Shown: positions 1 to 12,320 of the stretch, piece after piece
How positions within the stretch are numbered: the first letter of the stretch is position 1
How the letters are laid out: each line of letters begins with the position of its first letter
Assembly (NCBI GenBank): GCA_022225965.2
Contig: JAKJXP020000072.1
Coordinates: 1 to 64,000 of the forward strand
Length of the DNA stretch: 64,000 nt
Reading direction: 5' to 3'
Source of the DNA: Diatrype stigma
Taxonomy: Eukaryota > Ascomycota > Sordariomycetes > Xylariales > Diatrypaceae
Notes under the pieces: generated by a model
The model's database searches: none
What the model was told of the DNA's origin: nothing
What the model saw: only the letters and a program-made list of their open reading frames with translations
Position numbers and translations under genes: made by a program

Positions 1-850
1 CCCCAAAAGAAAAGTGGTCTGTTTCTGAGATAAGGGGGGGGGGGGGGGGTTGTAGGTAATGCGTCAGATGCGGGGTGTTTTTCCTACGCAGACAACTCAA
101 AATATCTAGCTAATTACCTGATTGGGAACATAGATAGAAGTTGATCGTTCCGCGTATGTAAGTAGTAGTGAACCTGCACGTCATGAAAAGGAAGCAAATC
201 CTAACGGCACTTCTTTCTCCCACTTAGACGAGGACTTTGATGAGCATGAGTAAGCATTCGCGCATTCGTTTCTACTACAGGTATCGGTATCTAGTTCCTA
301 TTCCGACTTCGACCTCGACTAGGTAATAAGCTGTCTAGGTTATAATGCTTTGTCAGGCGTCTTGTATCAGTAAGTTATAAGCTATGAGCTACTATCAATT
401 ATTAGACAGAGATTACCGATCGTGACGTAAACACCCTATAAAGTTAGCGACTTACATCCTAGACAGATAGCGAGCTTAACTAATAAAGTCTTCGCCCTTA
501 TGGGTCTCGCTCAATCGCTAATGTTCGCTAATAGCGATGTCGAGCATTACCTAAGTAGGTACCTACGTCGCGTCTACTGCCGGCGATAGTTAGAGACGAC
601 ACCTGATGAGCAAATGTCGGGAGAGATGGTCTATTCATTTTGCGGTGATTCTTCTTATGAATATCAGCAGCAACAAAGCTTGCCCATGCCAAACATAGGG
701 ACATGCAGGCAAGCTGTCCTAGTTAGCTAAGTAACATAGTCAAATGAGCTGGTCTGGTCTATTCCTTAATACCAAATACACCAGAGAAAGAGCCTCAGCG
801 ATCAACGATCGCTCCGTTCCTCAGGCATGCCGTGACAAGATGCAAATTCT
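1..850. other. Left-end spacer, 3' flank of uba1
   Basis: No coding region is supported here. The stretch is AT-richer than the neighbouring gene and begins near a run of 16 G. It should hold the 3' UTR and polyadenylation region of the minus-strand uba1 gene. The rest looks like ordinary spacer with scattered TAGGTA/TACCTA words, for example near 556-567. No tRNA-like or transposon-like structure was recognised. Confidence 0.6.
34..49. repeat. G homopolymer tract (16 G)
   Basis: An uninterrupted run of 16 G follows TAA at 31-33. Such tracts are length-unstable and error-prone in sequencing, so the exact length is uncertain. Confidence 0.9.
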
Positions 851-3800
851 TTATCGGACCTTGACCTTGATGTAAGGCACCTCCACGTCCTCCTCGTCCT
901 CATCTTCTGCTACGATCTCGAAGATGACCTCCTTCTGGTGCTCTGGGATTGGCTTCTTCGACACGCTCTCCACCAGCTGGCTGAGTTTGAGCGGTAGTCT
1001 GTCGCTGAGCTTGGCCTTCGGGAAGAAGCTGGCATATAGCAGGCTCACGCCCGAGCTCAGCATGCTAATGCTCAAACCCCGCTTCTTGAAGTCATCAATG
1101 AGTTCCTGCAGTGTAATGTCGCCGACCTCAAACCGATCCCAGATCTTGTCCAGTGTCACCTTGCCGTTGGGGCCCTTGTATTCTACCTTAGGACTTGCAA
1201 TCGGCTCGCTGAAGCCGAAGAACGGCAGCGCAAGGTTGACGAAGCCGTTCTTGTACTGCTCGATGTCGGTCTTGCCATCAATGATCTTGTACAACTCCAG
1301 AACCACGAGACCAGTGACCAATGCGGTCGTGGTAGCGATGGCTGGAATAATCTTGCCGGCAATGAACTTGGTCTTATGTCGGTCAGCCTGCTCAATCTTG
1401 TAGTTCTCGGCACGGAGGTTGCTCGAGGCGGTGATGAAGTCAATATGATGGTTGGTGTCGTCGTCCTTCTCGAATTCCACGGGTGTCAGCTTGAACCCAG
1501 CCAGCTTGTTAGCAGGCGGTAGGCTGTCCATGATTCTCTGCAGCTCAGCGTTGTCGTCAAATTCGGCGGTATTAGCGCTGGCATTTGGATCCTATTGTTG
1601 CTTGTTAGTTCACATCGGACACTTAGTTTATCCATTAACACTACTTACGGGATCGTTTTCGTTGGCCTGAATTTTGACACCAGGGTCAGGAGAGAAGTCA
1701 GGAACGATCATGTTGTCTAAGACCTTGACGAAGAGATCCTTGTTAACCCCCTTCGTGTTTATGTTGTAGTTAAAGGCGTGGAGGTTTGCAGCGGCAACAA
1801 TGAAACCGAAATGAGTCGGGTTCTTAGGGTCAAACTTCAACGGATCAGGCGCACGCTTCGGACCAGACCAGAAGGGGGTGCCGCTCGACGAAACCGCATC
1901 CTTGGGGAAGTTGTACAAAAGCTGTTGGATAGCGTTGTTATACTGCTTCTCGAACAGCATGCGCGCCCAGATGATGCAATCCTCAAAGCTGAGAGGCTTG
2001 TCCGTCACCAGATAGTCGCGGATGGTTTCCAGCGTTCCCTTCTCATTGCCGCCCTGCTTCAAAGTCGTCTCCAGATAGTTAGGCTGTGAGAGATAAAGGT
2101 TGACGGTCTCGGGAGATTTGACGAAGCTGGTCTCGAACAGCTCTCGCGCCCAGGCGATTGTGTGCTCGATCTTGTTGGGGAAACTTCTCAATGTGCACAT
2201 AGGGAATGATTGCTCAGGCGGGTCTTGTGATGAGGAGTACGACTCGGTCAAGTTGGGGAGCACAACTTGGGTGTTGCCCTTGGTACCCAGCGTACCACTT
2301 TCGAGTAAAGACTTGTGGAAGAAGACGCATCGTCTGTCGACATATGTTCTAGCCTCCACGTTGTCAAGCGCGTTGGTGACGCCGTCCAGCTCCTCCCAGA
2401 ACTCCTCGTTGAAGATGTGCTCCGTTTCAGGGCTGACTCGGTCCTTCAGACATGTGATCTTGCCTTCAAGATCGGGGTTCATCGCGGCGACAGCTTTGGC
2501 TGCACAGTCGCTCTTCATTTGACCAACGTCCTTGGCCCGGAAGAGAAACTGACGGTTAAGATTGCTCTTTTCGATGGAGTCCATATCGGTGACAGTAATC
2601 CTACCCTTGGGACCAGTTCCTAGACCAATCATGGCCCAATTCTTCAGCATTTCACAACCGATGGCTCCAGCGCCGACTAAGAACTGCTTCATGTTTGAGA
2701 TCTTCTCCTGATATTCCTTGCCGAAGACCGCGATCTGGCCGTCATATCGAGACCCAATAGGCTTGCAGAGCTCCTCCGTTCTAGCAGTCGACGTGGGGAG
2801 TGACTCGAGAGAATCAAAGTAGAACCACTGCTTGATAGGGTGGAACTTGCCAGAAACTGCCTTCAAGACTTCTTGTGCTGTCAAACCACCAAAGAGAGCA
2901 GCCATAGGGCTAATATCTCCTTGGGCTTGGTAGCTGAGTTCCTTGATGAGCTTCTCATCAATCTCGACATCTAGATTTTCCGCACCCAAGAATGTCTTCG
3001 CAGCTGCGACGACGACGGTGGCATCTTCCTCGTTCATTGGTCGAGGTAATCGACCGTGACTCTGAACGTAAGCGTGAAGGGCCTGGAATCCGACATGAAG
3101 CTGTTGAGGTCGATTGAACTTGGCGAAATCAGACACGACGTATTCGGGTTCGCGCAGAGCAGTCGATATGGTCTTAAAGTCGATGAATTTGGGCATCTTG
3201 ACTTGTTGATACAATCCACCGCGCTTGTATTGTCCGAGTCCAGAAACATCACCGATTGAGAAGGTGTACGGGCCCTTAACCGTGATCTTTCTCGGCTCGG
3301 CTCCGTTCAGACCCTCCATGCCTTCAATCTCGGAAAAGGTAACATAATCGCCATCCTCGAGGCCGTGGCGTGTCTCGTCCAGTGCAGATACGAGCCCATC
3401 CTCGTCGATACCGGCGACTATGCCATTGACGGGATTCTCGCCAGTTGCGTCAAGACAGGTGAATTTCTTGCCGAAATCGCAGAAGACAGAGCCGAATAGA
3501 CCGAAGGTATCCGCGACAACGACGTAAATACCCTTGGAGTGGCAATAGTCACCTATCGCGATTTGGAGGTGGAGAGGGGTATTGGTCAGGACGACAACTT
3601 GGTACTTGTCGAACTGAGACAGATTGTCGCCAAGACTGTTTGAGCTGCTGGTTAGCACATATTTCCACTTTCATAGGTATCGTAGCTTGCTCGAGAAAGC
3701 TCCAGAGGCTAGGCGAAAACATACTCTGATGACTTGTGGAGATTGACAGGAGTATAAGCATTCAGCTCGGCGACCCGTGGTGCGGTTACAGCATCTCTTG

Positions 3801-4104
3801 GCTTGCCGACGTCTTCGGGGTGGAGGAAGAACTGGGAGGAAAGGTCGGCGATGGCAACGGGAGCGGGATCGTAAAGTGTTAGGCTCTTGACACCGGCGAG
3901 GGCGATGTTCTTGGCTATCTCAACACCCAGGCCCTTCAAGCCAACGATGAGGACGTTGGAAGCGCCCATGCGCTTCATAGCCTCGTGGCCCAGGACGTAG
4001 AGTTGCCGGCTATATAGCGACTCGTCGATCTCGGATGTGCCAACGACAGACTCGTCGACCTGGACACGGGTGACCAGGTCGACCTCGGGGATACCCGAAG
4101 CCAT
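851..4104 (-). CDS. uba1: Ubiquitin-activating enzyme E1
   Basis: E1 activates ubiquitin with ATP, adenylating its C-terminus and then holding it as a thioester for transfer to E2 enzymes (cytosol and nucleus). Predicted exons are 3725-4104, 1649-3635 and 851-1591, giving 1035 aa, the usual length of the family. Introns have GTATGT and GTAAGT donors. Visible parts: an N-terminal inactive adenylation half ([19 protein letters not shown]), the second nucleotide-binding motif GAGAIGCEM near residue 447, the active-site cysteine in [10 protein letters not shown] (about Cys607, codon at 2195-2197), and a C-terminal ubiquitin-fold domain ending YIKVKVR. The start used is the first Met of [10 protein letters not shown] at 4104. 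An upstream exon from 4339 (MSDTK...) spliced over 4114-4333 also joins in frame and could be the true start. The family assignment is secure. Confidence 0.96.
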
Positions 4105-6000
4105 TTTCGTATCCTGAAGAAGGCACAGTATGTCAGTACAGTCGCAGGCCCATATGATTGAGGGTACGGGCTCGCGATTAAGGGTCTGTGGCTCAACCAG
4201 GACATGCAGATAGAAAACAAGCGGAAATGTGAGGCTGTGCCTAGAGCAGCGCAAGGTAGAGAGAGCTTGTAGGAAGATGACAGTAGCAGCGACGATGGAG
4301 GGGGTTGGTGTATCTACTATGTAAAACACTCACACTCATGGTCCTCTTGAAGGAGATGGGCTGGTCTCCGTCGGAGTTTTTGCGCTTCCCCAGCTTGACT
4401 TCTATGTTGGGCTAATGAGGGAAGAACAAAACGACAAAGTAGGAGACGATGGAATGGGACCTTTATTCGCGGGTCGGCGCAGTGCGGGGGGTAAGAGATG
4501 AAAGAAATGTCGTGGAATCGTGAAGCAAGTCTGACGGTGTTTGTTTGGGTCGGCGATGTAGTTTCCAAAGGTAAGCTGGAGTTGGATAAGTGACAGTGGC
4601 AGTGGCAGTGGCAGTTGCAGTTACCCTTCGACGCTTCCGCTTCGCATTAGGTAGGTAGTGAGTAAAGAGCTCTTAGTAAACAGGAGTGACGGCTACCCCG
4701 CCACCCTAACTGCTCTAAGTTCTAACTGCACCCAAGCTGAACCTGGCGCCTGGCTGATCAAGCAGGGGGGAGGGGAGAGGAGGGCATGGGTACGTAGTAG
4801 TTATCGATATCGGTATCGGTCCTGTACGAAAGGTGTCCAGCTTTGAATGACGTAAGTTGCCAAATCGGCGACGCTATTCTACCTACCACGGCGGCCGCTG
4901 ATCGGGTATTGACAGGCGCTTGAACCACCTACTAAGCACTAGATACCTGTGTATGCACATACATACATGTATGTTGCTAATGCTCTATGTGAACCCTCAG
5001 ACCAGCATCTCTATTTGGTTCTCTACATATTAATTCTCTACATATTAAAAACATGCACAGAGTCGATAGGCTGGCAGTGACAGGACATCTGGATTGTATG
5101 GAACTCCCCAGTGCCATGCATTTCTACTTCGCTTGCCATGAGGCTCGTCACAGGTTCAGATGTCTTGCATGAATAGCTAGTTGGTTGAAACTTGAAAGAG
5201 GTTCTTTCGCACGTATCTGCTTATAGGAGCAAATGGTTTCATGTCTTATTCCTAGACAAACCCCTATATAAGTAGGCTAGACAAGTCAGGCAGGTTTCAC
5301 AAAGATGTCTCGTCTCTTCCTTTGAAAGGCCAGAATTTATTAACTGTACTACCTAGAACTTAGAAGTGGGCAGGTCCTGACTGAAACTATATTCCTCTCC
5401 AGATTATTAGCAGATCAAGCATTGGGTATTCGTATGTATACTTCCGCCCCCTATTTCTTCCCTATACACTGATTAAAGCCTCCACCATTCGACCTGCCTC
5501 AAGTAGCTCTCGTAGCCTGAAATGAAGTTGAAGTTCCAATATCAAGAAGACAACTCAATTAGCCCGTAAACTCTCACTGATCGGGCATGGCCTTTATAGG
5601 TCATGCCGGACGCCATGGTAAGGAATGTATATGTGTGTGTAGATTAAAGGAGAGAAAGGGTATCATCCGTGCCGCTCATCAAAAAATCCGGTAACCTCTA
5701 TTGTGCTCAACCTTCATGCGTCGTCAAAGTCATAAAAGGAGTGTCCAAGCCCGCCAGGCTTACCCAACCAGCCATCCGTCTACCATGCAAGATATGCCCC
5801 TTCCCCCTCCCCTGAACCGTAACAATGCAGTTATTATGCCATCAAATCATAAAGGACTCAAAGAAATTTAAAATGGGTGAAAGATTGACTTGAAAGTATT
5901 AATGTTTTACCTCTTCTTTCTTTTCTTTTCTCACTCAACACAGCCCTGAATTGAACTAAACCCCCTAACAAATTATGTTAAAACATTACAAGTGGCTTGA
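4105..6000. promoter_or_regulatory. uba1 leader/promoter and 3' flank of the glycoprotein gene
   Basis: The stretch from 4105 to about 4640 is the leader and proximal promoter of uba1. It contains a candidate 5' intron (donor GTGAGT at 4333-4328, acceptor CAG ending at 4114) and a six-base AGTGGC repeat at about 4593-4620. From about 4650 to 6000 the DNA is AT-rich spacer and includes the 3' UTR of the minus-strand glycoprotein gene. No additional coding region is supported. Confidence 0.55.
4593..4620. repeat. Short tandem repeat, 6 bp unit (AGTGGC)
   Basis: About four head-to-tail copies of AGTGGC, the last one degenerate (AGTTGC), lie about 260 bp upstream of the possible upstream start exon of uba1. 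It is a simple repeat with no known role. Confidence 0.75.
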
Positions 6001-9000
6001 TTATAGGAAGAACGCGGCAATGATGGAGATAAGGGTGGCGAGAAGAGGACTGGACTTAGAGCCGAGACCCCGGGGTAGAGGTGCTGCCACGCCTGCCGTG
6101 GGCAACGGCGAGGACGTAGTGGTAGTGCTCGAGGTGCTTGAGGCAGTGGAAGTGTCTGCCGATGAAGATGACGGCGTCGTCGAAGAAGGCGGCGACGACG
6201 ACGATGTGGAAGAGGGCGGCAGCGATGTAGACGTCGACGTGATGGTGGTCGTGGACGTTGATGTTGACGTTGACGAGGTGGTGCTGCTTTCCGTTGATGC
6301 TGGCCCGGTCGTCGACGTAAGACTGGAACCAGGAGTGGCCGAGGAGCCGGCGCTGCTCGTGGTAGCAGCGGTACTGCTTTCTGTGGACGATGAGCTAGTG
6401 TTCTCTGGCGTGGTAGTTTCAGAAGTAGTTGTCTCTGAAGAAATAGTATCTGAGGAAATTGTTGTTTCTGAAGCACTGGTAGTTTCTGAAGAAATAGTTG
6501 GCTCTGAGGAAACAGTTGGCTCTGAAGAAACAGTAGACTCTGAAGAAACAGTTGATGTTGAAATGAAAGTTGACGTTGGAGGAAAAGTCGACGTCGAAGA
6601 AGAAGTTGACTCTGAAGAGGAAGTTGTTTCTGAAGAGAAAGTTGACTCTGAAGAAATATCAGTCTCCGAAGAGGTCGTACCTGAGGACGCTGTAGCTGAG
6701 GTTGTCACCGAGGAAGTAGGGGCTGAGGTAGTGGAAGGGCTAGTGATACTGGAAGTGGGCGATATTGGAATTGCCGTAACTGAGCTCGCTGACCCCCCGG
6801 TAGTTGTTGAGTGACCTTGCGTAGTAGTAACATCACTTTGGGGGCCACTGGAAGAAGCTGGCGGTGTGGCGTCCGTTGCGTTGCAGTAATTGAGGATTTG
6901 GTCGAACTCAGGCTGTGGATATTCCCGTCCGTTGATTTGCTTTTCGTCACGGTGTCTTTCTATGCAATCCATGCAGCCATCATAATAATTCCTGAACGCA
7001 GAACCCTGTTTACAGGTGGCCTCGGATTTACCCGTTTGTTGAACCTCATTGTAGGCATTGTTACATGGATCGTAGCACACCGAAGGTATAGTGCTATCTC
7101 TCTTTGAGAGGAGGACTGAACGCTCGCGAAGTTTCGCGGCAGCTGTAGTTACGGCATAACCGGTGCTCGATGTGGTTGGAGGGGGGTACTCCGTTATGGT
7201 CGATTGGGATTCCCAGTTGCCCGTTGAGATGGTCGTTGAACGATGTCCATAACTATCGTTTACCGGCACAACATAAACGTCGACACTGAAGATATCATAG
7301 CTCAGACCAAACGCGCCTGGCGGAAGGTTGAAATACCCTTCGGTCGGGGGATAGTAGTACGTGCTATTATCGGTCCAGTTCACTGGCTTGAACTCGGGCG
7401 AAGGTATACATCTGGTCTTGTCACAGACGTATTCGTCTGCCGGAGGAGAAGCCCAGACATCACAGCCAGCGGGTTTTTCGGGAGAGCATACTGTCCCTGG
7501 CTCGCAACCCCACATCAAATTCGAGCGCGGGTCTAGCTGACTGACCGGGAGACCAGGAGGATTGGTGGGAGCAGCGCAGACGCTCGACACGGTGGTCACC
7601 GTCGTCGTATCTGTCAGCGTCCTTGTCACTGGAGGCGCTACGATAGTGGTCGGGATGATGATGGTAGTCCCGGGCTGGATGATTGTAACCAGGGACGTCT
7701 CCGTGGAGCCTGGCAAGGTTGTCACCGTACCAGGCAACTGGGTCGTGGTTATATCAGTGATTGTATCAGTGGTTGTTCCAGTCACCGTATCAGTGGTCGT
7801 GCCAGTGACTGTATCAGTAGCCGTGTCAGTGATTGTGGCAGTGGCAGTATCAGTATCAGTGATGGTGGCTGTGGCTGTATCAGTATCAGTGATGGTGGCC
7901 GTGGCTGTATCAGTATCAGTGATGGTGGCCGTGGCTGTATCAGTAATTTCCGAGAGTGAGACGGATACAGAAACAGTTATAAAGATATCAGTCACCGTTG
8001 CTGTATCAGTGGTGGTGGTTGTTCCAGTCACTGTATCTGTTACCGTCTGCAAGATGCTTGTTGTAAATGACGAGATGGTCGTATAGGTGGACGTGCTGTA
8101 TTCGGTGGTTATTACAGTGCTCTCGGAAATAATGGTCGTCGGGACCAAGGTTGTCGCCGTAACAGTCGCGGTTGTGACCGTTGGTACCAGAGTTGTATAC
8201 GTTGTTGTAGCCGTAGTCGTAATGGAGTGGGTCGCTGTGGTGGTGGTTGGCTGGGTGGTCGTGAATGACTGTGTTGCCGTCTCTGTTGCTGTTGCTGTCG
8301 CCGTCGCCGTCGCCGTCGTTGTGACTGGCTGAGTAGTTGTGAAAATAGATGTTTCTGTAGTAGTTTCCGTTCTTGTAGAGACTACACATGTAATATCATC
8401 ATTGCCCAACAGAGAATTGGTATCTCCACAACCCCCGGGGCAAACCGTTGTCCAACTAGTAGTAGTAATAGTCGTCGTAATTACCCGACCTGTGCTGCTA
8501 GACGTCGGTGTGCCTCCCCCTGGCCAGCATACCGTTTCCGTCACCTCATACTCCTGACATTGATTTAGTATGAAGCATCAACTGATTGACGGAGGTGAGG
8601 ACTAACCGATGTATATGTCTCTGTTGCCGTGGTAGTAATATAATCGGTAGTTCTGTTTTGGCTCTGTTAGCTATGAGAAGCTATCATGGAGTAGTAGCAC
8701 TCACGTTATTTCGTCTGTGACGGTTTCCTTGTCTGTTACAGTTGCCTTGTCTGTCACGGTTTTCTCGTCTGTCACGGTTTTCTCGTCTGTCACGGTTTTC
8801 TCGTCTGTCACGGTTTTCTCGTCTGTCACGGTTTTCTCATCCGTCACGGTTTTCTCATCCGTTACAGTCGTTTTGTCCGTGACCGTGAACGATTGCGTAC
8901 GGTTCCACGTTGCCGTCGTATAGACGGTTGTGGTGTCACTTATCTCAATTAGTATAATACCATACTCCTCAGCGATGATACATACAAGAACGTAGTCGGT

Positions 9001-9301
9001 AATCTGTACCATAGTCAGTAATGATACCAAACAGGGGCTAGGGGCAAGCATACGTGACAGTACAGATTTCCGTCGATATATCTGTCTTTGTTTTTGTGCT
9101 AATCTTTGTCTTTGTCTTCGTTTCCGTCTCTGTCTCAGTTTTGGTCTCCGTCTCAGTTACTGTTACTACCGTAGGATACGTAGGGTAGTCATCGCATGCT
9201 GCTCGAGTCAAGTTGACACTTGGATAGGGGTAGTCCTGAGCTCTAGCAAGAGCAGCGAACGTGAGGGCCGAGATGACCCATAGACTGCGTGATTGGACCA
9301 T
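6001..9301 (-). CDS. GPI-anchored Ser/Thr-rich cell-surface glycoprotein with tandem repeats
   Basis: Predicted exons are 9054-9301, 8705-8938, 8607-8652 and 6001-8553, giving 1026 aa. The protein starts with a signal peptide (MVQSRSLWVISALTFAALARA) and ends with a hydrophobic tail, LLATLISIIAAFFL, after small residues, which fits GPI anchoring. Between them: Thr/Glu/Lys repeats; ten 6-residue TVTDxx units; a Thr-rich region with 10-residue TDTDTATATI units; two cysteine-containing regions (about residues 500-560 with WGCEPGTVC and PAGCDVW, and about 665-735 with CYDPCNN); then a long Ser/Thr/Glu tail. The Cys regions resemble the protein annotated as glycoprotein X in some Sordariomycetes, an identification from memory. 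The likely role is a heavily O-glycosylated wall protein or adhesin. Exon 1 to exon 2 could instead include an 18-nt microexon; both joins keep the frame. Confidence 0.82.
7811..7945 (-). repeat. 30-bp intragenic tandem repeat (10-residue unit)
   Basis: About four near-identical 30-bp units (plus-strand core GATGGTGGCCGTGGCTGTAT) encode TDTDTATATI in the glycoprotein. Near-identity at DNA level implies recent expansion or homogenisation. The length is a multiple of three, so copy changes preserve the frame. Confidence 0.85.
8717..8885 (-). repeat. 18-bp intragenic tandem repeat (6-residue TVTDEK unit)
   Basis: Ten 18-bp units encode TVTDKT, six TVTDEK, then TVTDKA, TVTDKE and TVTDEI. The central copies are nearly identical in DNA, while the outer ones have diverged, as expected for a repeat expanding from its middle. 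It occupies most of exon 2 of the glycoprotein gene. Confidence 0.9.
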
Positions 9302-11224
9302 CGCAACGGCACTATAATGAGAATAGGACCGCCAATTCCAAGTTCGAAGAATGTGATTGCCTGTGTTGAACGAGTGTGTTAAGAGTGGCTGCTAATATGT
9401 TGCTTTGAACAAGGCCGGATCGCAAAAGGACTGTCGATACCATCAGGGACACAACGCCTTCGATGTAAGCAGGGAAGGCAGTGTATCGTAAAACACCTCT
9501 CACGATCTTTGAGTATACACTCAAGAACCAATCGCACCGATTGGCGACTATTGGCTAGCGAAGCTGATGTGGTACGAATGTCGGCGTTTCCTCATGAGTT
9601 GCACTTTCGCATGCAGAAAGCTAGCGACGGCACGGAGTCGCAGTCGTCCGGATCAGAAACCACCAGCAACCACTTCTGTGAAAAGAAAGACGAAGCTGGG
9701 AGGAGGAAGAGTCAAGAAAGAATCACACAGCTACGAGAAACGAGAATACACCCAGCAAATAAGGCTGAGAGCTGTTGCCATACAGGCATGACGCATGTTC
9801 CGGGCGTCGGCAGGAACCAGACCCATAGATCACGTACAGCAAAAGCGAGCTTGCGTGGGACCCGGTAGCTATCTACGCAGTCTAATGTAACCAGGAAACC
9901 CCCGAGAAGGAACCAGTCTAAATAGCACACCCCCGGGATGGATGTGTTGCATGGTGGAGGGTAACTTCACACTACTACTACTTCGTATGTGCCACCAGTC
10001 CAGCCGGCTTGTCTTAAGCGACTAAAGAACTGGCAAGACCCCATCGACAGCATGGCGCTCACTTGGACCACCCCGATCTCACGCCCATTTAACTGTGGGC
10101 GTTCGAAGAGTCAACTAGCTACAGCATCATGATCCACGCGATTCAAGAAGAGCTCTGAGGAGCTCTGTCTTGTTCTTGATGAGCTAGCTACCATTGTCCC
10201 ACCCTTGCCGATGTTCTCTGCTGACCTCGACAGGAAAAGTGAGTAAATATAAGTGGCTAGCACTGAGACTAGCTGCTCACGGGTTTCGTTCGACGAAAGA
10301 CAGCCGATTTTCTTCGCCTCTCTAGAGGAAAAATACCGTGCAATGGCCTTGGCATCAGTCTCTCAATACGACGGCGGGGTAGAGATGTGTTGTTGTGGGC
10401 TGGGGCCAAGGCCGAGAGCTGTATACAGAAGTGGTTATGGTCAGCAGGGGGAGGTCTAGGCCGCAAAAGACGATTGGCCCAAATGGGATGTTGGACTGTC
10501 TGGATTGGTCACCTCGGCGCGGCGTGCAGCGAACGTTGCATTCGTTGGTACCTGTTTATGCAGCAGAATCACAACCTTGGACCACTACAGACCGTATAGG
10601 AGTGCACTGTTACGAGCCACGTTACTGCCGGCAGGCTCCCGAATCGGATCGTGGACCAATGAGACACACGTAAAATACTGTCATCCGCGATGACGAGTCC
10701 GTACTATTGAGTTGTAGTTGCTAGGGCCCCTGTAAGTTGTTGGTGCAAATATCTGAAAGGGGAGAGAAGATCTGACTATATGATTAGGATTATGGAGTAT
10801 GATAGCGTGATTCCTTCTCACCGTACCTCCGGACCAACAAGCTGAGAGCCCGATATACGAGCTATATCAGCCGGCCGGATAGGTTACCCGTCAGATGGTC
10901 GACTTGCCTTCTGAAGATTTGTTTTTTGAAGACTTGCCCTTCAAAAACTTACCTTCCCAAAGTCACAGATGATGCCAACCCATTATGCTGGAGACATCAT
11001 CGTACTGGCGACAGCCACCCTATAGCCACCCGATAACCACCCGATAGCCACCATACAAAATCACAAAATTTCAGAGGCCGGGTCTGAGGTTTGAGCCTGT
11101 GCTAGGAACTACCTGGGATGTGAGTACGAATGCTTCTGCTAGGTGAGCATGTATGAAGGTAGGTGTGACATGTGGCGTCCACTAGGACGACCCCCAGGTA
11201 TGGCAGAGCGGGAGGAGCGGACAG

Positions 11225-11272
11225 AGGGAAAAGAGGAAAAGAGGAAAAGAGGAAAAGAGGAAGAAGAAGCGG
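11225..11272. repeat. Purine-rich short tandem repeat
   Basis: Repeated AGAGGAAA units, degenerating to GAAGAAGAAG at the right end, form a purine-only tract on the plus strand. It is a simple repeat in noncoding DNA. Confidence 0.8.
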
Positions 11273-12253
11273 AACATGCGAACTACACAAGAAGGCAACT
11301 AGACCTCCAGGGTTGCCAGATCCTGGATTGCCAGATCCAGGGCTGCCTAGGTCATGTAAGCTTGACCCAGGTATGTGCTACGCTTCTCTGTTCGTGCGGG
11401 CAGGTCGAGGGCTTTGTTGGGATCTTGGGCATGAGTTATGATCCTGATATTAATTAGTTGACAATGGCTATTGTCTTGTGTTGTAGGAAATGAGTCCAAA
11501 ACAGAATCCAGAGCGCGGGAAGCGGGAGTGACAGGCTACAAGAGACAACGAGATAATATTGAAATCGTCGGCGAGAGGTCTGGATGTGTGAGTTCAGTTG
11601 GCGCTATCCAAAGTCTGTACGCAACTATTTACTATAGGTAGTAGACTGCAGGTGGTACTTACTGTGAGTGAGAAACGGAGAAGCTGATCGGCGACTAGAT
11701 CTAAAGCAGGATTAGTAGCCGACTTCTTGTAGAACGTCACTGGATCGAAAGTTCCGCCCCACAACGGGTACGACGATAATAGGGCTTAGGTTACCCAGAC
11801 ACGCTACAGTTACCTAATGCTACCTAGGCGCGCTGATGGGCCACTGATGAGCCAGTGAGCCCAGTGGAGTTCGTGAACCCGCAGTGAGCCCGCCACTCTG
11901 CGTGTCCATTCTCAGCCACCCGAGCAGCCGAGCTTGACAAGTGGAGAAGGAGAGGAAGCCCCGCTCGGCAGGCTTATGATTAAAGTACGAAGTACCCGTG
12001 GACAGCGGGTGGACAGTCGGTAGCTACGAAGGTAGCGGCCAAATGTCCGCGGACAACTCCTGCCTTCGCACAATGCTAGACTACATACAATCATACAATG
12101 CTACATACTTAGGTAGGACCGGCCGGCTTTATACTCCACTCTTCGTCTGTCCACTTGCCAGTCTTCACTGCTTAGAGCCGCTGTGTTGGCAGGAGCACTC
12201 GCACTCGAGCAACATCGGATCTAATCTTTGGGTAGCAATTGACATGCCCAGCC

Positions 12254-12320
12254 TGCCTATCTGCCTATCTGCCTATCTGCCTATCTGCCTGTCTGCCTGC
12301 CTTCCTGCCTTCCTGCCCTT
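12254..12320. repeat. 8-bp tandem repeat (TGCCTATC) with related TGCCTTCC units
   Basis: Four or more perfect TGCCTATC copies are followed by degenerate TGCCTGTC and TGCCTTCC copies, forming a pyrimidine-rich microsatellite in the large intergenic region. Confidence 0.85.

Noticed and set aside
5975..6814. 279-codon plus-strand frame rich in Val/Glu/Ser
   Set aside because: It is the exact reverse of the Ser/Thr repeat tail of the glycoprotein; the repeated codons there leave the other strand open by composition.
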